DNA of 64,000 nt from Calonectria ilicicola (lineage: Eukaryota; Ascomycota; Sordariomycetes; Hypocreales; Nectriaceae): positions 5,146,001 through 5,210,000 of the forward strand of contig CP085831.1 of the NCBI GenBank assembly GCA_020809705.1, written 5' to 3'. Shown here in pieces: positions 33,767 through 45,293 of the stretch. The notes under the pieces were generated by a model. It saw only the letters and a program-made list of their open reading frames with translations, made no database searches and was not told where the DNA came from. A program made the position numbers and the translations under genes. Numbering within the stretch: the stretch's first letter is position 1; every line of letters starts with the position of its first letter.

Positions 33767-34745
33767 ATGCAAACCAACGGTTCCCTCCTCAACGGACAAA
33801 TCCGAAATGTGGCCGTTGCTGGGGTAAGTCGTATCCTGCACTCACAATATACAAAAATGGAATTCAAACAAAGAACAGGCCACTGGGCAGCTTGGAAAAT
33901 TGGTCATTGAAAGCCTTGTCCAAAGCGGTCGATTCACCGTCACTATTCTTGCCCGAACAGAGCCTACCGACACTATTGCAGGCGTAAAAGTCAGCGTTGT
34001 CGACTATTATGATGATGAGAGCCTGCAAAAAGCGCTTACTGGTCAAGACGCCGTTGTATGTACACTTTCGAGGGACGCGACAAAGCTGCAGATTCCTCTT
34101 ATCAATGCAGCCGTTGCTGTAGGGGTAAAAAGGTTCATTCCGTCAGAGTTTGGCGGAGACCTTCAGAACCCAAATCTTCGACAACTGATCAATTATACGA
34201 ATAAGGTGCGAGTTGAGGACTACCTTGAAGCAAAGTGCAAGAGCCACGACCTCACGTATACCTACATCTACAACAATGTGTTTATGGACTGGTCGATTGA
34301 GACCGGCATCACGCTCAACCCGAAACAAGGCAAGATTCACCTCTACGACGGGGGCGAGCGGCCGGTCTCAATGATTCGAATGCCAGCCGCCGCGCAGGCG
34401 GTGGTTGGTGTGTTGACACACTTTGAAGAGACCAAGAATCGGCCCGTTCGCGTTCACGAGGCCTGCATGTCACAGAAGCAACTGCTGGCATATGCAAAAG
34501 AAGCCATGCCGGACCAAGAGTGGAAGGTGGTTCGTGTTAGCGTGGATGAGCTCGAACGGCAAGCAAAGGAGCAAGCTAAGCTGGGAGTGCCCAATATGAG
34601 CATCTTTCATGCCTTTGCTGTCAAGGGTGGCTTCGGGGACGGGTTCGGGAATCAATTCAGCGAGGCAGACAACCTCCTGCTTGGAATAGAGCCCATTTCA
34701 GTTGAGAGCATTAAGAACATGATTGTGGATATCGCGAAGAAATAG
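33767..34745 (+). CDS. NmrA-like / isoflavone-reductase-like NAD(P)-binding oxidoreductase
   Basis: Two exons, 33767-33823 and 33879-34745, give 307 aa. The Rossmann glycine motif spans the intron (VAVAG-ATGQLGK), followed by FTVTILARTEP, where Arg suggests NADPH preference. RFIPSEFGGDL is the hallmark of the PCBER/isoflavone-reductase-like atypical SDR group. YNNVFMDW and a basic segment (YTNKVRVEDYLE) follow. Such proteins reduce aromatic or enone substrates, or act as redox-sensing regulators. In this block an enzymatic role on an aromatic intermediate is more likely. The stop is 80 bases from the convergent beta-lactamase-like gene. Confidence 0.88.
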
Positions 34746-34825
34746 GCACTCTTCAAAAATACACAAATCCTCACTGAACCTAGTTATCTAGAAATCAAGG
34801 TCTATCGCAATCAATATTTAGCAGT

Positions 34826-36131
34826 TTAGTTCTTCTGACTATATTTCCAAGTTTCCTTTGCAAACTCTGCAAAAACAGCAGCACTGCTAGGCTCTCCTGG
34901 CGGCATCATTTGACACCCATAGCATCCAGCAACACCACGATCCTTGTTTGCAAACCATCCGAGATTAGGCATTCCACCCCAGCTCAAAGTTCCAGCTGGC
35001 AGATTGGGCGTATCCTGCAATGTAATAAGTCCTCCGAGGCCGAATGCAAAGGCACCCAGTGATTTCTCTCCTCCAGTAAGGTTCTCATGCATGAACTAAG
35101 TCTCGGTCAATCTTCCAATTCATATAAAAGTTGATACCAGCACACTTACACCCATGGCCATCATGCCCTCGGCCTGCTTGCCCTTTGCATCAAACTGGGG
35201 CTCAAACATCCAGTCTCTGGTTTCTGATCGTAGCAATTGTGGTTCCTTTTTGATCAAGTCGGACACGACTCGAATAAAATCACCGACGCTAGTCACAACG
35301 CCCATTCCACCGCTGTGAGTCGCGGCATCCTTAGGATACATGTGATCCATGGGGGCCAACTTTCTGTCCGGTGTCCTAACAGACATATCCATCATAGTAT
35401 CTTTGGCCTCTGCGTGGTTGAAAGTAGAGTTCTTCATTCCCAGCCTCGAAAATATATTTTTTTGAATGTAGTCGCCCAAGCTTTCGCCATTGAGGCGCGC
35501 AACGAGCAAACCAACCCAATCCAGGCCTGCGCCATATGCCCATGACTCCCCCGGCTCAAACAACAAAGGCATCGAGTATGCTTTGATGACATCGCCGCAC
35601 ATGGCCAGCGACGACTCTCCTCTAGATTCGCGCCAAGCGGTGAGGAGTGGATTCATGCCGTCGTAGCCAATGCCGCTCGTGTGAGTTAGCAGATGCCTTA
35701 GCGTAATGCCGACCGTTGCTGGGGCCAGCGTAAACTTTGCGCCAGTACCATCTCCAGGGCCAATGATTTGCGGGTTCTTTAATTCTGGTAGAATATGCGC
35801 CACAGTGTCGTCAAGTGCAATTTGACCCCTCTCGACGCATTGTAGGGCCGCGATGGTGGTCAGAGGCTTGGTAAAGGAGAAGGCTTGGTAGGTGGTGTCG
35901 AGAGTCGGCTGCTCGGTGCTGTTCCATGTCCGCCGACCGCCCGCAGCGGTGAAAACTAAATGACCTATCAAAAAATCAGTCGAATAGGAAAAAAAAGGAA
36001 TTGTAGCAAGGATTGCGAATGGCCGAATAAGGATGCATACCATTCTGGTTCGCCACTGCCGCAACGGCACCAAAGATGTCGTCGGCATCCGGCGCGGTGC
36101 GGGCTAGCAAAATCTCATTAAAAGACGACAT
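34826..36131 (-). CDS. Beta-lactamase-like serine hydrolase/acyltransferase (LovD/EstB type)
   Basis: Three exons, 36131-36041, 35964-35150, 35095-34826, give 391 aa. The nucleophile motif SxxK is SFTK near residues 60-63. The Tyr of the second motif is likely in GESWAYGAGLDW. The C-terminal GLGGLITLQ and GGMPNLGWF segment replaces the KTG motif, as in class C-like esterases. Fungal proteins of this family include LovD-type acyltransferases and EstB-like esterases found in metabolic clusters. No signal peptide, so probably cytosolic. A role in acyl transfer or hydrolysis of an ester intermediate is inferred from neighbourhood. Confidence 0.88.
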
Positions 36132-37265
36132 TTGCAAATTCTTAGTAGCTAGTAATGATATATTTCAGTGTGTAGTACTTTTGTTTTTTCTGGTTTTGTT
36201 TCCAAGTTGTACACATCAAATTTCTTCCCTTCTATGAACGCCTCCCTCAACATAGTCATAGAGTGGTCCTGTCTCCATTGACCCAATTAAGGGACGCGGA
36301 ATGACGGTGTGTGATTGGCTACGGACTTTCATGGCAGAGGCCGAGGGTACGGACTCTCCGAGCGAGCGAGCGGGCTCCGTGGGGTAATTTTCCGAGGTCG
36401 ACATCCCTACTCCGCTATCTTGTTCACCGACCGACGCGGACGGATCTACGATGTGTATCCCGCGGAGACACGGCGTTGAATTCAAAAAGCCTGGTTGTTT
36501 GGAGAATGACGTACCAATCTCAAAGCTGGCCTGTATGTTTGGTAAAGAAACGGTTGATGCGCAGCCGAAGCCGAGGGTGGTTTAGTTACAAGTCGCGTTG
36601 AGGTTGGAGTTGATTGACGCGTTGCATTTTCTCTCAAAACCATGGCGCTCACAGATTCACCTGTCTCTACCTACTGAATTTCCTCCAGATTTCTAGATAT
36701 CTAGCGTTATCCGGAAAATCTTCAAATATTATTCCTTAGATTCACCACCGGTTGTGTCCTATCGCGGAGCACGCTCGGGGAATAGATATCATCATACTGC
36801 AGGGTAGTCGGCGACCATTCAGACTGCGAAGGTTTATCGGGCCCCCTGTGGCCCTGGCTCCTATCCTTGTCTAATGATAGTGAATTGCTGATTTCCGGGG
36901 CTGATGGGGGCGAAGATTAGCGGAGTTGCGCTAGCTAAAGAGCCGTATTATCAAGCCTCCACTCCTGATTCATCAATAGACTTTTGTTCGCCAGTCGCAT
37001 CCCCGGGGAACGCGGCTTCACGACATTTATGCAAAACCAAGCTAGCCGAAGCCACTTGGGTGCCCTGCCAAGTGGCGACTTAGTGTATGGACTAAGCCCT
37101 GAATGACTACGGTAAGGGAGGCGCATGCGCGAGTCGATTGCGGGGAAACCTGGGGTTGGTTTATCGGCATCTGAATACGTCCGTCCATCCATCCTCGACC
37201 CTCACTCATTCGTTGCTCTTCTCCCAACTGCATCCCACTAGAATCTACGACGGTAGACACTCATC
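36132..37265. promoter_or_regulatory. Bidirectional promoter, serine hydrolase and cluster regulator
   Basis: 1.13 kb with several CGG motifs: CGGACTTTCATG (36322-36333), CCG-N6-CGGAC (36341-36354), CTCCGAG (36356-36362) and TTCCGAGG (36390-36397). The arrangement would allow autoregulation of the Zn2Cys6 gene. Confidence 0.5.
36341..36358. promoter_or_regulatory. CCG-N6-CGGACTCTC element
   Basis: CCGAGGGTACGGACTCTC closely matches CCGAGGATCCGGACTTTC at 50833-50850 (15 of 18 bases). It is a candidate binding site for a Zn2Cys6 dimer. Confidence 0.45.
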
Positions 37266-39849
37266 ATGTCTGATACCAGCTCTGCACCCCGAGATGGGGA
37301 CGCCAAAACACCCCCGGTCGCTGTGCCCATGCCCAATCACTTTTCATGTATTGACTGTCGTCGTCGCAAGGTCAAGTGTAATAAGACACACCCATGTACC
37401 AACTGCACCAAGGCCAACTTGACATGCGTTTTCCCTCCCCCTCGCCGACATGGAAAAGGCGATTCAGACCCAGACCCAGCATTGATTGCCAAAATCCACC
37501 GCCTTGAAAAAGCTGTTAATTCTTTGAGGTCAACCATAGTCGAAAAGGATGCACTTTTGGCTGAACACCGCCGGGAGCGCCAATGGTTTGAACAGGAACG
37601 GGAGCGACTGACACAAGAAGAGCGACGACGCTCAGACGAAGAACAAGATCATCAGCATCCCGAAGGACAAAATGATGACAAAAAAAAGAGCACTAGCCCA
37701 ACTAGGCAAAATCCGTCTCCCAGAGGGTCTGATATGTCAGAAATCATTGTAGCTCCCGCTGAACCAGAGAGCATGCGATTGGATTTTGAAGATGGAACAT
37801 ATACATCGCCTTCTTCACAGTGGACGCCAGACTGGAAGGCTGGAAAATTGATCAGGGATGACGGGCGAAGGGTTTACATAAGTGGCACTTTCTGGGCCGC
37901 TCTGACGCCTCAGGTCAGTTGGATCTTAAGAGCCTTGATTTGTCCCAAGATTAACTGACTGACCCATTGCATTTAGAGTGACGATTTTAGCGACTTTGGC
38001 GATGACGATACGAATGGTGACGATTACAATACTTCCCAGACCTCCACTGCGGACACTCCGTTATCTGACTTTCCTTTTCAATCGTCTCTCTGCGAAAAGG
38101 ACTGGGAGCACCCCAACGTTGAAAACAGACAAAGAATGTGGACCTTGTTCAAAGAGAACATTGATCCAGTGGTTAAAATTCTACACATGCCCACAATCGA
38201 GCCCATTGTGAATGAATGGCTACCGAGACAGGACATGGCGGGGATACCAAGAAATCTGAATGCGCTCCTCTTCGCCATCTACTTTTCTGCTGTGTCAAGC
38301 CTGGAGGGCGATGTTTGTCGCGAGCTGCTCGGAAGCGAACGCGATGAACTTGTCATGAAATATAGAGCCTCTGAGGAGCGTGCGCTAACTCTTGCGGGAT
38401 TGTCCATGACCGATGACTTGCTGGTCATGCAGTCTTTCATAATCTACCTGACTGCGCTGCGCCATCATTTACCACGCCTATCATGGACCTGGTGTTCTCT
38501 GGCATTTCGACTGTTGCAATCCTTGGGCGCTCATCGAGATGGTGCATCCCTCAGTCTTTCAATTTATGAAGCCGAAATGTACAAGAGATTGTCTTGGCAC
38601 CTGTGCTTGCTTGAGTGCGGGGCTGCAGAGGATTCTGGATGTGACCCCACAATGTAAGTGTCCTCCGAAGTATGGATCTCTAGAAATAGCTTTGTTAACA
38701 AGTCATGCCAGATTTGAAATCAGTAGCTTCAATGCGACTCTGCCTCTAAATATTGACGACGGAGATTTAAGCGTAACAATGGATATCGAGCTCCAAGAAA
38801 AGCCAGGCTGGAGTGAATCAACACTCTTGATTCTGTGGGCAGAGATTTGTCAGCTATGGAGGCTACTCTATGACTCTCGACGCCGTCCTGAAGGTGTAAA
38901 CAAGGCTTTTGGTGACATGAGCATGGATGAGAAAAAGGTATTTCTGAACAATTGCATCCTAAAGTTTGAAAAGCGATACACCAAGATTTGTTCTCCATTG
39001 GTTCCCATTCAGTGGGTAGGTTCACATACTGACCCACCCGTCGACCAAGCTCCTCAATACTAAGAATAGCTACAGGTAACGGCAACTTTGGCACGGATGC
39101 TGATCCTTGAGTTCAAAATAACTGCTTCTAAACCTCTTGAGCGGCATGCGGAACTTAGTGAAGCCGAACGTGATGAATTTGTTGCTGATGCACTTGAAGC
39201 AATCGAGCTCTTCATCAAGGTGTTCAAGGATCAACGTAGCGTGCGATGGATTTGGCTATTCAAGATGTTTACGCTGTGGCATCCTATAGCATATGTATTA
39301 TTCGATCTAGGATGTCGGCCACTCCAAAAAGAACATAAAAGAGCATGGAAGGTTGTAGAGCAGGCCATGGTGTCCCGTTGGCACACCTCCCACGACAAAG
39401 TCGGCCACCAGTGGCGTTCACTTTTGCATTTGTTGGAAATCGCACAAGCCGCAAAGTCAAGAGAGATACAACGTCGACGGGGGTCGATTCGCAGTCGATC
39501 CGACACTTTGGCAACGTCCAACCAGTCCGTCCTTCAGGACCCATCCTTGGCTGCGTTCCAGGGGAGTTGGGAACCATCAATACGTGGCCATACGCCATTT
39601 CTAAGCTCCCAAGGAACCGCGCAGATATCACAAACCAACAGCTTATCCTTTGACAATGTTGCTGACTTCTGCAACCTCTTCCCCATCAACCTACCAGCAG
39701 TCAACCTGCCGGATGACGATTTAGATAATATGGAGATCTTCGGAGAATTTAATTTCCAAGACACAGGAATCGATGAAGCCGACCCGAAAACGAGCTCATC
39801 AGATCCCGCATTTCAATCACAGGAGACCTTCAACATGGATATTAGTTAA
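37266..39849 (+). CDS. Zn2Cys6 transcription factor, candidate cluster regulator
   Basis: Four exons, 37266-37913, 37977-38653, 38712-39015, 39076-39849, give 800 aa. Residues 28-54 form the zinc cluster C-x2-C-x6-C-x5-C-x2-C-x6-C (SCIDCRRRKVKC...). A coiled-coil dimerisation segment follows at about 75-120 (IHRLEKAVNSLRSTIVEKDALL). The Fungal_trans middle-homology region contains ALLFAIYFSAVSSL, LGAHRDGASLSLSIYEAEMYKRLSWHL and DPTIFEISSFNATLPLNIDDGDL. The C-terminus is acidic with Phe/Leu (DDDLDNMEIFGEFNF), a likely activation region. It lies in the middle of the block, divergent from the serine hydrolase and convergent with the SDR. The coiled coil predicts a dimer reading paired CGG triplets. 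Confidence 0.92.
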
Positions 39850-40286
39850 TGAATCTATTTTCAACAAAGAAGGAGTTGTACACTATACCACAGTCTTAGC
39901 GTCAATTAGAAACAAGTAGAATGATTTTTGAAACTCTGCCAAGTTTAAGTGCTGAGTGAAACCCTGTATGGTGATTTGGTAGTCTTAGAATATTTGTACA
40001 ACTTTGTGTTTTGTGAGGTTGAGAAATATAAGGGATGCGCATATTGCTGGTGGAAATTTGCCTGCGTAAATGGTTGGATTCCTGTGGGAGGGTCGTCGGA
40101 CTTTGCTGTTGATGTCCGTCGGAACTCATTGCTTATTTGGACTCAAAACGTCACAGGGCAGGGAGCACAGCACTACCGAAGCAAGTTTCTATACATAAGC
40201 GTTATACATCAAGTGGACGGACGCATTCCGTTATTTTATGACATGCCTGGATATTATGGTGCTAACTGGATAAGTATGTTCGCTAT
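39850..40286. other. Convergent intergenic region (regulator / SDR 3' ends)
   Basis: 437 bases with no supported gene; one 116-codon frame (39949-40299) runs into the SDR 3' end and has no recognisable domain. Confidence 0.5.
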
Positions 40287-41096
40287 CTATGCAAGATAAT
40301 ATCCACCACTGAGGATGATGTATTCGCCATTAATCCATTTAGACCGATCCTCTGCCAGGAACCCTACTGTCCAAGCCACATCCTCAAGAGCAGCAAAGGA
40401 GCCTTCGCAAGGAGTGCCCTTGTCGAACATCTCCTTGACCTCACCATAAGAATCTCCCAACATGGTGATGAAGCTTTCGTTGGCCACCGGCCCTGGTCCT
40501 ACGCCGTTGACGGTGCATCCGTACTTGGGAGGCAGCTCACGCGCCCACACACGGATCATGGCATCTATAGCGCCTTTGGTGGCTGCATAAACGCCCTGCG
40601 CGTGTTCTGGTAGGCGAGACGCAGCCGAGCCGATGCAAACGATTCGGGATCCACCGTTCACACCGGACAAATTGCCGGAGGGCGTGTAAGGTGTTAGGTG
40701 AGGCAGAGCGGCCTTAGTGAGCAGGAAGCAGCCACGTGCATTCAAGTCCATAGCCTTATCCCAAGACTCCGCGTCGGCCTCCCAAAGGGGTGCCATAGGC
40801 ACTCGGCCTGCATTGTTGACGAGGATATCGATTTGCCCAAACTTGGCTACAGCAGCCGCCACGAGCTGTTGCGGGCCTTCTAGGGTGGAGAGATCTGCGC
40901 AGACGGCGATCCATGGCGTCTTGAGTTGTCGCCCAACAGCCTCGCATTCGTCCTTCAAATGCTCCCAGGGATAATTGAGAACGAGATTTGCTCCTCTCGA
41001 CGATAGCTCTTTAGCAATAGCCGCGCCAATACCTGCAGAGGATCCAGAGACGAGAGCAGTCTTTCCTCGCATAGTGGATGTTTCTTGTGAACTCAT
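40287..41096 (-). CDS. Short-chain dehydrogenase/reductase (classical SDR)
   Basis: A single exon, 269 aa, the standard length. Classical SDR motifs in order: ALVSGSSAGIG (cofactor TGxxxGxG variant with Ser for Thr), LVNNAG, the catalytic Ser in IVCIGSAAS, YAATK (catalytic Tyr and Lys), and VNGVGPGPV. It ends with the WINGEYIILSGGY type of C-terminus. Likely NAD(P)-dependent oxidation or reduction of an alcohol/carbonyl in the cluster's pathway. Upstream spacing of 405 bases separates it from the PLP enzyme. Confidence 0.92.
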   Translation of the reverse strand: MSSQETSTMRGKTALVSGSSAGIGAAIAKELSSRGANLVLNYPWEHLKDECEAVGRQLKTPWIAVCADLSTLEGPQQLVAAAVAKFGQIDILVNNAGRVPMAPLWEADAESWDKAMDLNARGCFLLTKAALPHLTPYTPSGNLSGVNGGSRIVCIGSAASRLPEHAQGVYAATKGAIDAMIRVWARELPPKYGCTVNGVGPGPVANESFITMLGDSYGEVKEMFDKGTPCEGSFAALEDVAWTVGFLAEDRSKWINGEYIILSGGYYLA

Positions 41097-41501
41097 GATT
41101 GTCTAAATTATTATGTGATAAACCGAATGGCAAATTGAGGTTGGATGTTGAGGCACCTGAAAGTGATGGACCAGCAGCACTAGTTATAAGCACGACTGTG
41201 TCACGATCATTCGGGCTATCACGCGACTGCCGGTGTCGAGTTCCTATCGTCTAATTTGACTGGCCGGACACACCTCCGAGATTGATAGTGAACTCTCACT
41301 TGCGGGGAAATCAGTCACGTTGCACCCATGTTACATGAGCTAGCCTTTGTGCAACAGCCAAGCGCATCAACGTATCATAGTCACCTCTGCATTGGATGTA
41401 GTCGATGAATTTCAACTTTAACATCAGCAACATTTTATTAAAATGATGTCTTAGCATGCTATGCTAGCTATACTATGCTTTCCCCAACCATGGCACAAAT
41501 T
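41097..41501. other. Intergenic: SDR promoter and PLP-enzyme 3' flank
   Basis: 405 bases. Contains CTCCGAG at 41274-41280 and GGCCGGACAC just before it, about 180 bases upstream of the SDR start. Confidence 0.4.
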
Positions 41502-42948
41502 CTACGAAGCCAGATTAAGGGTTATAGATGTCCCTTTGGGTACTGCTGGTGATCTATCTAAGCTCTGCTGAATGTCACGCTTAATGTCTTCAAGAGACTC
41601 AAGGCCCACAGATAACCGTATCATCTCATCCGGGACCCCCAATGCGAGCTTTTCTTCCGGAAGCATTGGTTCATGTGTAGTTGACGCGGGGTGGAGTGCC
41701 GAGCTCTTGGCGTCTCCGTAGCTGATCGCACATTGTCAGAAAGATTCCTTGGACCAGAAATTGGAGCATGTAGGAAAATACGTACCTCGCCATGTTGCCG
41801 ATTAGTTTGAAGTTGTCAGTCACTTGACGCCCTGCTTCATAGCCTCCCCGGACTCCGAACATGAGCATGGCCCCGGCACCCCGAGGAAGGTATTTCTGCC
41901 CTCTAGCATAGGAAGGGTGGGATTCTAGGCCTGGGTACTTGACCCACACAACGCTTTCGTGCTTTTGAAGCCACTCGGCGAGGTCGAGAGCATTTTTCGC
42001 ATGCCTTTCACATCGCAGGCTGAGCGTTTCAAGCCCGAGCAACAGTTGTTGAGCATTGAATGGGGATATACAGGCGCCCACATCACGCAAGAACTGGCCC
42101 CTGATGCGCATGATAAAGGCTCGATTACCATACGCCTTAAGGAAATTCAATCCATGGTAACCGGCGCACGGCTGATTGAAGTTTGGAAATTTGGGGTCGC
42201 TCCAATCGAATGTACCAGCGTCGACGATCAGACCACCGACTGAGGTGCCATGCCCGCCAAGCCATTTGCTTGCGCTGTGGATAACAATATCTGCACCATA
42301 GCTGATGGGCCGACAAAAGTATCCCCCGGCACCAAAAGTGTTCTCTACAATGAGAGGTACTCCTTTCTGACGACAGACTTTTGAGATGGCTTCAATATCG
42401 GGGATATCAAAATCTGGATGTCCTAGAGTCTCGATGTAGACAGCTCTAGTCTTGTCATCGATGGCAGCTTCGATGCTCTCTGGCTCGTCGGCGCTAACTT
42501 TGGCCGTGACTCCGAATTCAGGGAAAAGAAAGCTGAATTGGTTGTAAGCACCGTGGTAGAGATGCTCACTTGCCACAATATTCTCCCCGGTGCGGGTGAG
42601 GGCAAGGATGGTGGTGAAGACGGCTGCTTGCCCAGAGGACACTGCAACAGCGGCGACACCTCCCTCCAAAGCGGCCACACGGCGCTCGAGAACCTCTATG
42701 GTGGGATTGCCAGTGCGTGTGCCAATGTACCCGCCCTCTTCCAAAGCAAAGAGCTTCGCGGCGTGAGCGGAGCTCCGGAAGTCAAAGCATGCAGTCTGAT
42801 AAATTGGCACGGCACGAGACAGCGTTGTCGGTTCCGGTTCCTGTCCAGCGTGTAGCTGAAGAGTATCAAAACCTGACTGTGCAATGTCCTCGTCCTTCAT
42901 GGCTTTTTTGGAATCAGGTTTTGAGTAAGGGTTTCTCGCGTCTGTCAA
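41502..42948 (-). CDS. Cys/Met-metabolism PLP enzyme (O-acetylhomoserine sulfhydrylase-like)
   Basis: Two exons, 42948-41786 and 41721-41502, give 460 aa. A fold-type I PLP enzyme of the trans-sulfuration group. The PLP lysine is in [28 protein letters not shown] and [14 protein letters not shown] line the active site; ALHPASTTH near the C-terminus is the typical substrate-carboxylate region. The ENTFGAGGY variant points to O-acetylhomoserine (thiol)-lyase rather than cystathionine gamma-lyase. A housekeeping copy would normally sit elsewhere, so this may be a paralogue recruited for gamma-replacement or C-S chemistry on the cluster's product. That role is inference. Confidence 0.9.
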
Positions 42949-43283
42949 AGTGAAAGAACAACCAATTTCGTTGTTTAATCAATTGATCTTCAATTCAGAA
43001 TACTTCAGCGAGATCAAATAGTGTACCGAATGAACAGGATTGAGGTGCGCAATGCCCGCTCCGGAGCCAGTTCCGAGCTCGGTATATTTTGGTGAGAGTC
43101 CGGGATGCGGGACCCTCCGACACATGCAAGCCGGCAGCGTCCACTATCACGGCCTTGCTATCAGGCCACCAAAATTTCAGGGTAAGAAGATATAATTACC
43201 AGACAAGTTCTCACCTAGCAAAATGGAACTAGCAAGGAGCATCATAAACAAATCGTCATCTCAAAACAAGAAATATTCCAACA
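42949..43283. promoter_or_regulatory. Bidirectional promoter, PLP enzyme and FAD monooxygenase
   Basis: 335 bases between divergent starts. Holds TTCCGAGCTCGG (43071-43082), GTCCGGGATGCGGGAC (43098-43113, imperfect inverted repeat) and CTCCGA just after, a compact array of CGG triplets. Confidence 0.5.
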
Positions 43284-44733
43284 ATGTCCAACCCTCTCAA
43301 AGTCATCGTTGTCGGTGCTGGGTTCGGTGGCCTGGCAGCAGCGATCGAGTGCAAGGAGCGCGGATTTGATGTTACCATCATTGAGCGCTATGAAGACTCC
43401 AATAGTGCTGGAGGTGAGGAGATATGACCTTCAAAAGCATTGAAGCATGAATCTGACAGCTGAGTAGACATTATTGACTTCTTCCCCAACGGTGGTAGCA
43501 TTATCCGGCGATGGGAGGGAGGTAATGTCGGCAGAGAACTACACGCTATGGGCGCCGATAAAATCGATGTCATTTCACTAAGAAAGTTCTCCGGTAGTGT
43601 GATTGCTGACATCCCATGGGCGGCGGACGAGGAGGAGCACGACACAACGTACGCAGGCCACAGAGGCAACATGCACAGTGTCATGTTCCGATACGTGAAA
43701 CGCCTAGGCATCACGATTATCCTCGGTCACTCGGTCGAGAGTTATTATGATGAGAAAGATCGAGCTGGGGTGGTCTTGGATGACGGCCGAGAGCTCTGGG
43801 CCGACCTTGTTATTGCAGCCGACGGTGGACGATCAGTGGCCCGCCAGCAAGTTCTCGGTCTAGGTGACGAAAAGGAGGGCAGCGGCTGGGCTATTTTCCG
43901 TTCGTTTTTCGAGCCAGACGACAAGGCTCGCTCTCATCCGGACTTGAAGGACTTTATGCGCACTGACAAGGATAATGTCCGCGTTTGGATGAGCGATAAT
44001 CTGAGCATGCTTGCATACTCTTGGAACAAGGCCACGGAGATGGCGTGGGTATTGATGCATCCGGTGAGCAATTCACTATAGCCTTGGTTTTATGCCGTCA
44101 CAAATACTGACTGTCTGTGCTGTACAGGATGATCAAGATATCCCAGAGTCCTGGTCTCTAGCCGCATCCAAGGAAGATATGCTGCCTTGGATCAAGGAAT
44201 TCACGTCTCCTGAGGCCCAGGCTATTTTCGATATAACCCCTCGGGGACGCACAATTGACTTTAAGTTAGTCTATCGTCCTCCTCTTGAGAAATGGACAAG
44301 CAACCACGGCCGCGTCATCCTCATTGGCGACGCGGCTCACTGCAACCTGCCCACTGCCGGCCAGGGCGGTTCTCAGGCCATCGAGGATGCTGCCACCCTC
44401 GCATACTGCCTCCAGCACTGTGGTGGTGATGTACCTCTAGCTACTGAAGCCACTCAACGCATTCGTTATCGCCGATCCAACGTGGTGCACAGGAGTGGCC
44501 GGCTCAATCGTGACTCGTTTGACAAGGTGCCGTGGGACATTATTGATGCCGACCCGCAAACTTGGGCTCGCAAGCGATTCCCCCATCTGCGTCCACACAA
44601 CGCCCTGGCCACAGCCGAGGCAAACTTTGGCAAGATAGCCGATGAAATCCGCAGCGGGAAGACGGGCCCTTTGAGTCAGGTGGCCATGCCACTACCTGAA
44701 GGTGGAGTGTTTGAAGGTGGTGACGAATGGTGA
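43284..44733 (+). CDS. FAD-dependent aromatic monooxygenase (salicylate-hydroxylase-like)
   Basis: Three exons, 43284-43413, 43468-44063, 44128-44733, give 443 aa. Group A flavoprotein hydroxylase: the N-terminal GAGFGGLAAAIE (GxGxxG) binds FAD, LVIAADGGRS is the DG motif, and VILIGDAAHCNLPTAGQGG is the GD motif plus the following helix. It fits UbiH/salicylate-hydroxylase type enzymes that hydroxylate, or oxidatively decarboxylate, phenols and aromatic acids using NAD(P)H. In a ring-cleavage context it would supply a catechol or trihydroxybenzene to the extradiol dioxygenase; this ordering is inference. No membrane segment. Confidence 0.93.
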
Positions 44734-45293
44734 TGTGCCTGTCATGGTTTGATCATGTTTCGCGGCCAATAAGTCCGACTTCGCTATCAGAACTTGTAGC
44801 TAGATTTCCATCCGTTTTGAATACATTTGAAAGTAGATCTGTTATGTTCAGAATCAAGTTCATGGGACAAGTGTGAATCAATTTCTAAATAAAATAGCGT
44901 CTGATTCATAACTAGAAACGAGGTCTTTTTTTTTATCAGCCTCTTTGGCATGTGAAGAGAGAGCCCCATATAACGGAACGATCTTGCTTTGGAGTTTCTT
45001 TGAATACCTAAAACTGTCAACTAACGCCACAAGTATATCAATAAATCAGAAAGGAGAGGAAGAAATGAGTCTTATAGTTAGTCTTCAATTTTTATTTAAT
45101 GATGTCGCAAACAAAAGATAATTTGGTGTCACAATTGGTCATTAATCGCAAATGAGAATTCGCTGCGTTTGATGTGCCAAATTCAAGATAACCTAACGGT
45201 TGCACGATCCCCCGTTAGGGGTTAATTCATATGTGAAGCGATAATGAAAACTTTCTCATTTAGCAAAAGTATATGGTTGGAAGTAACTAGAAT
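44734..45293. other. Convergent intergenic region
   Basis: 560 bases between two 3' ends, AT-rich, with no gene or repeat that I can support. Confidence 0.5.
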
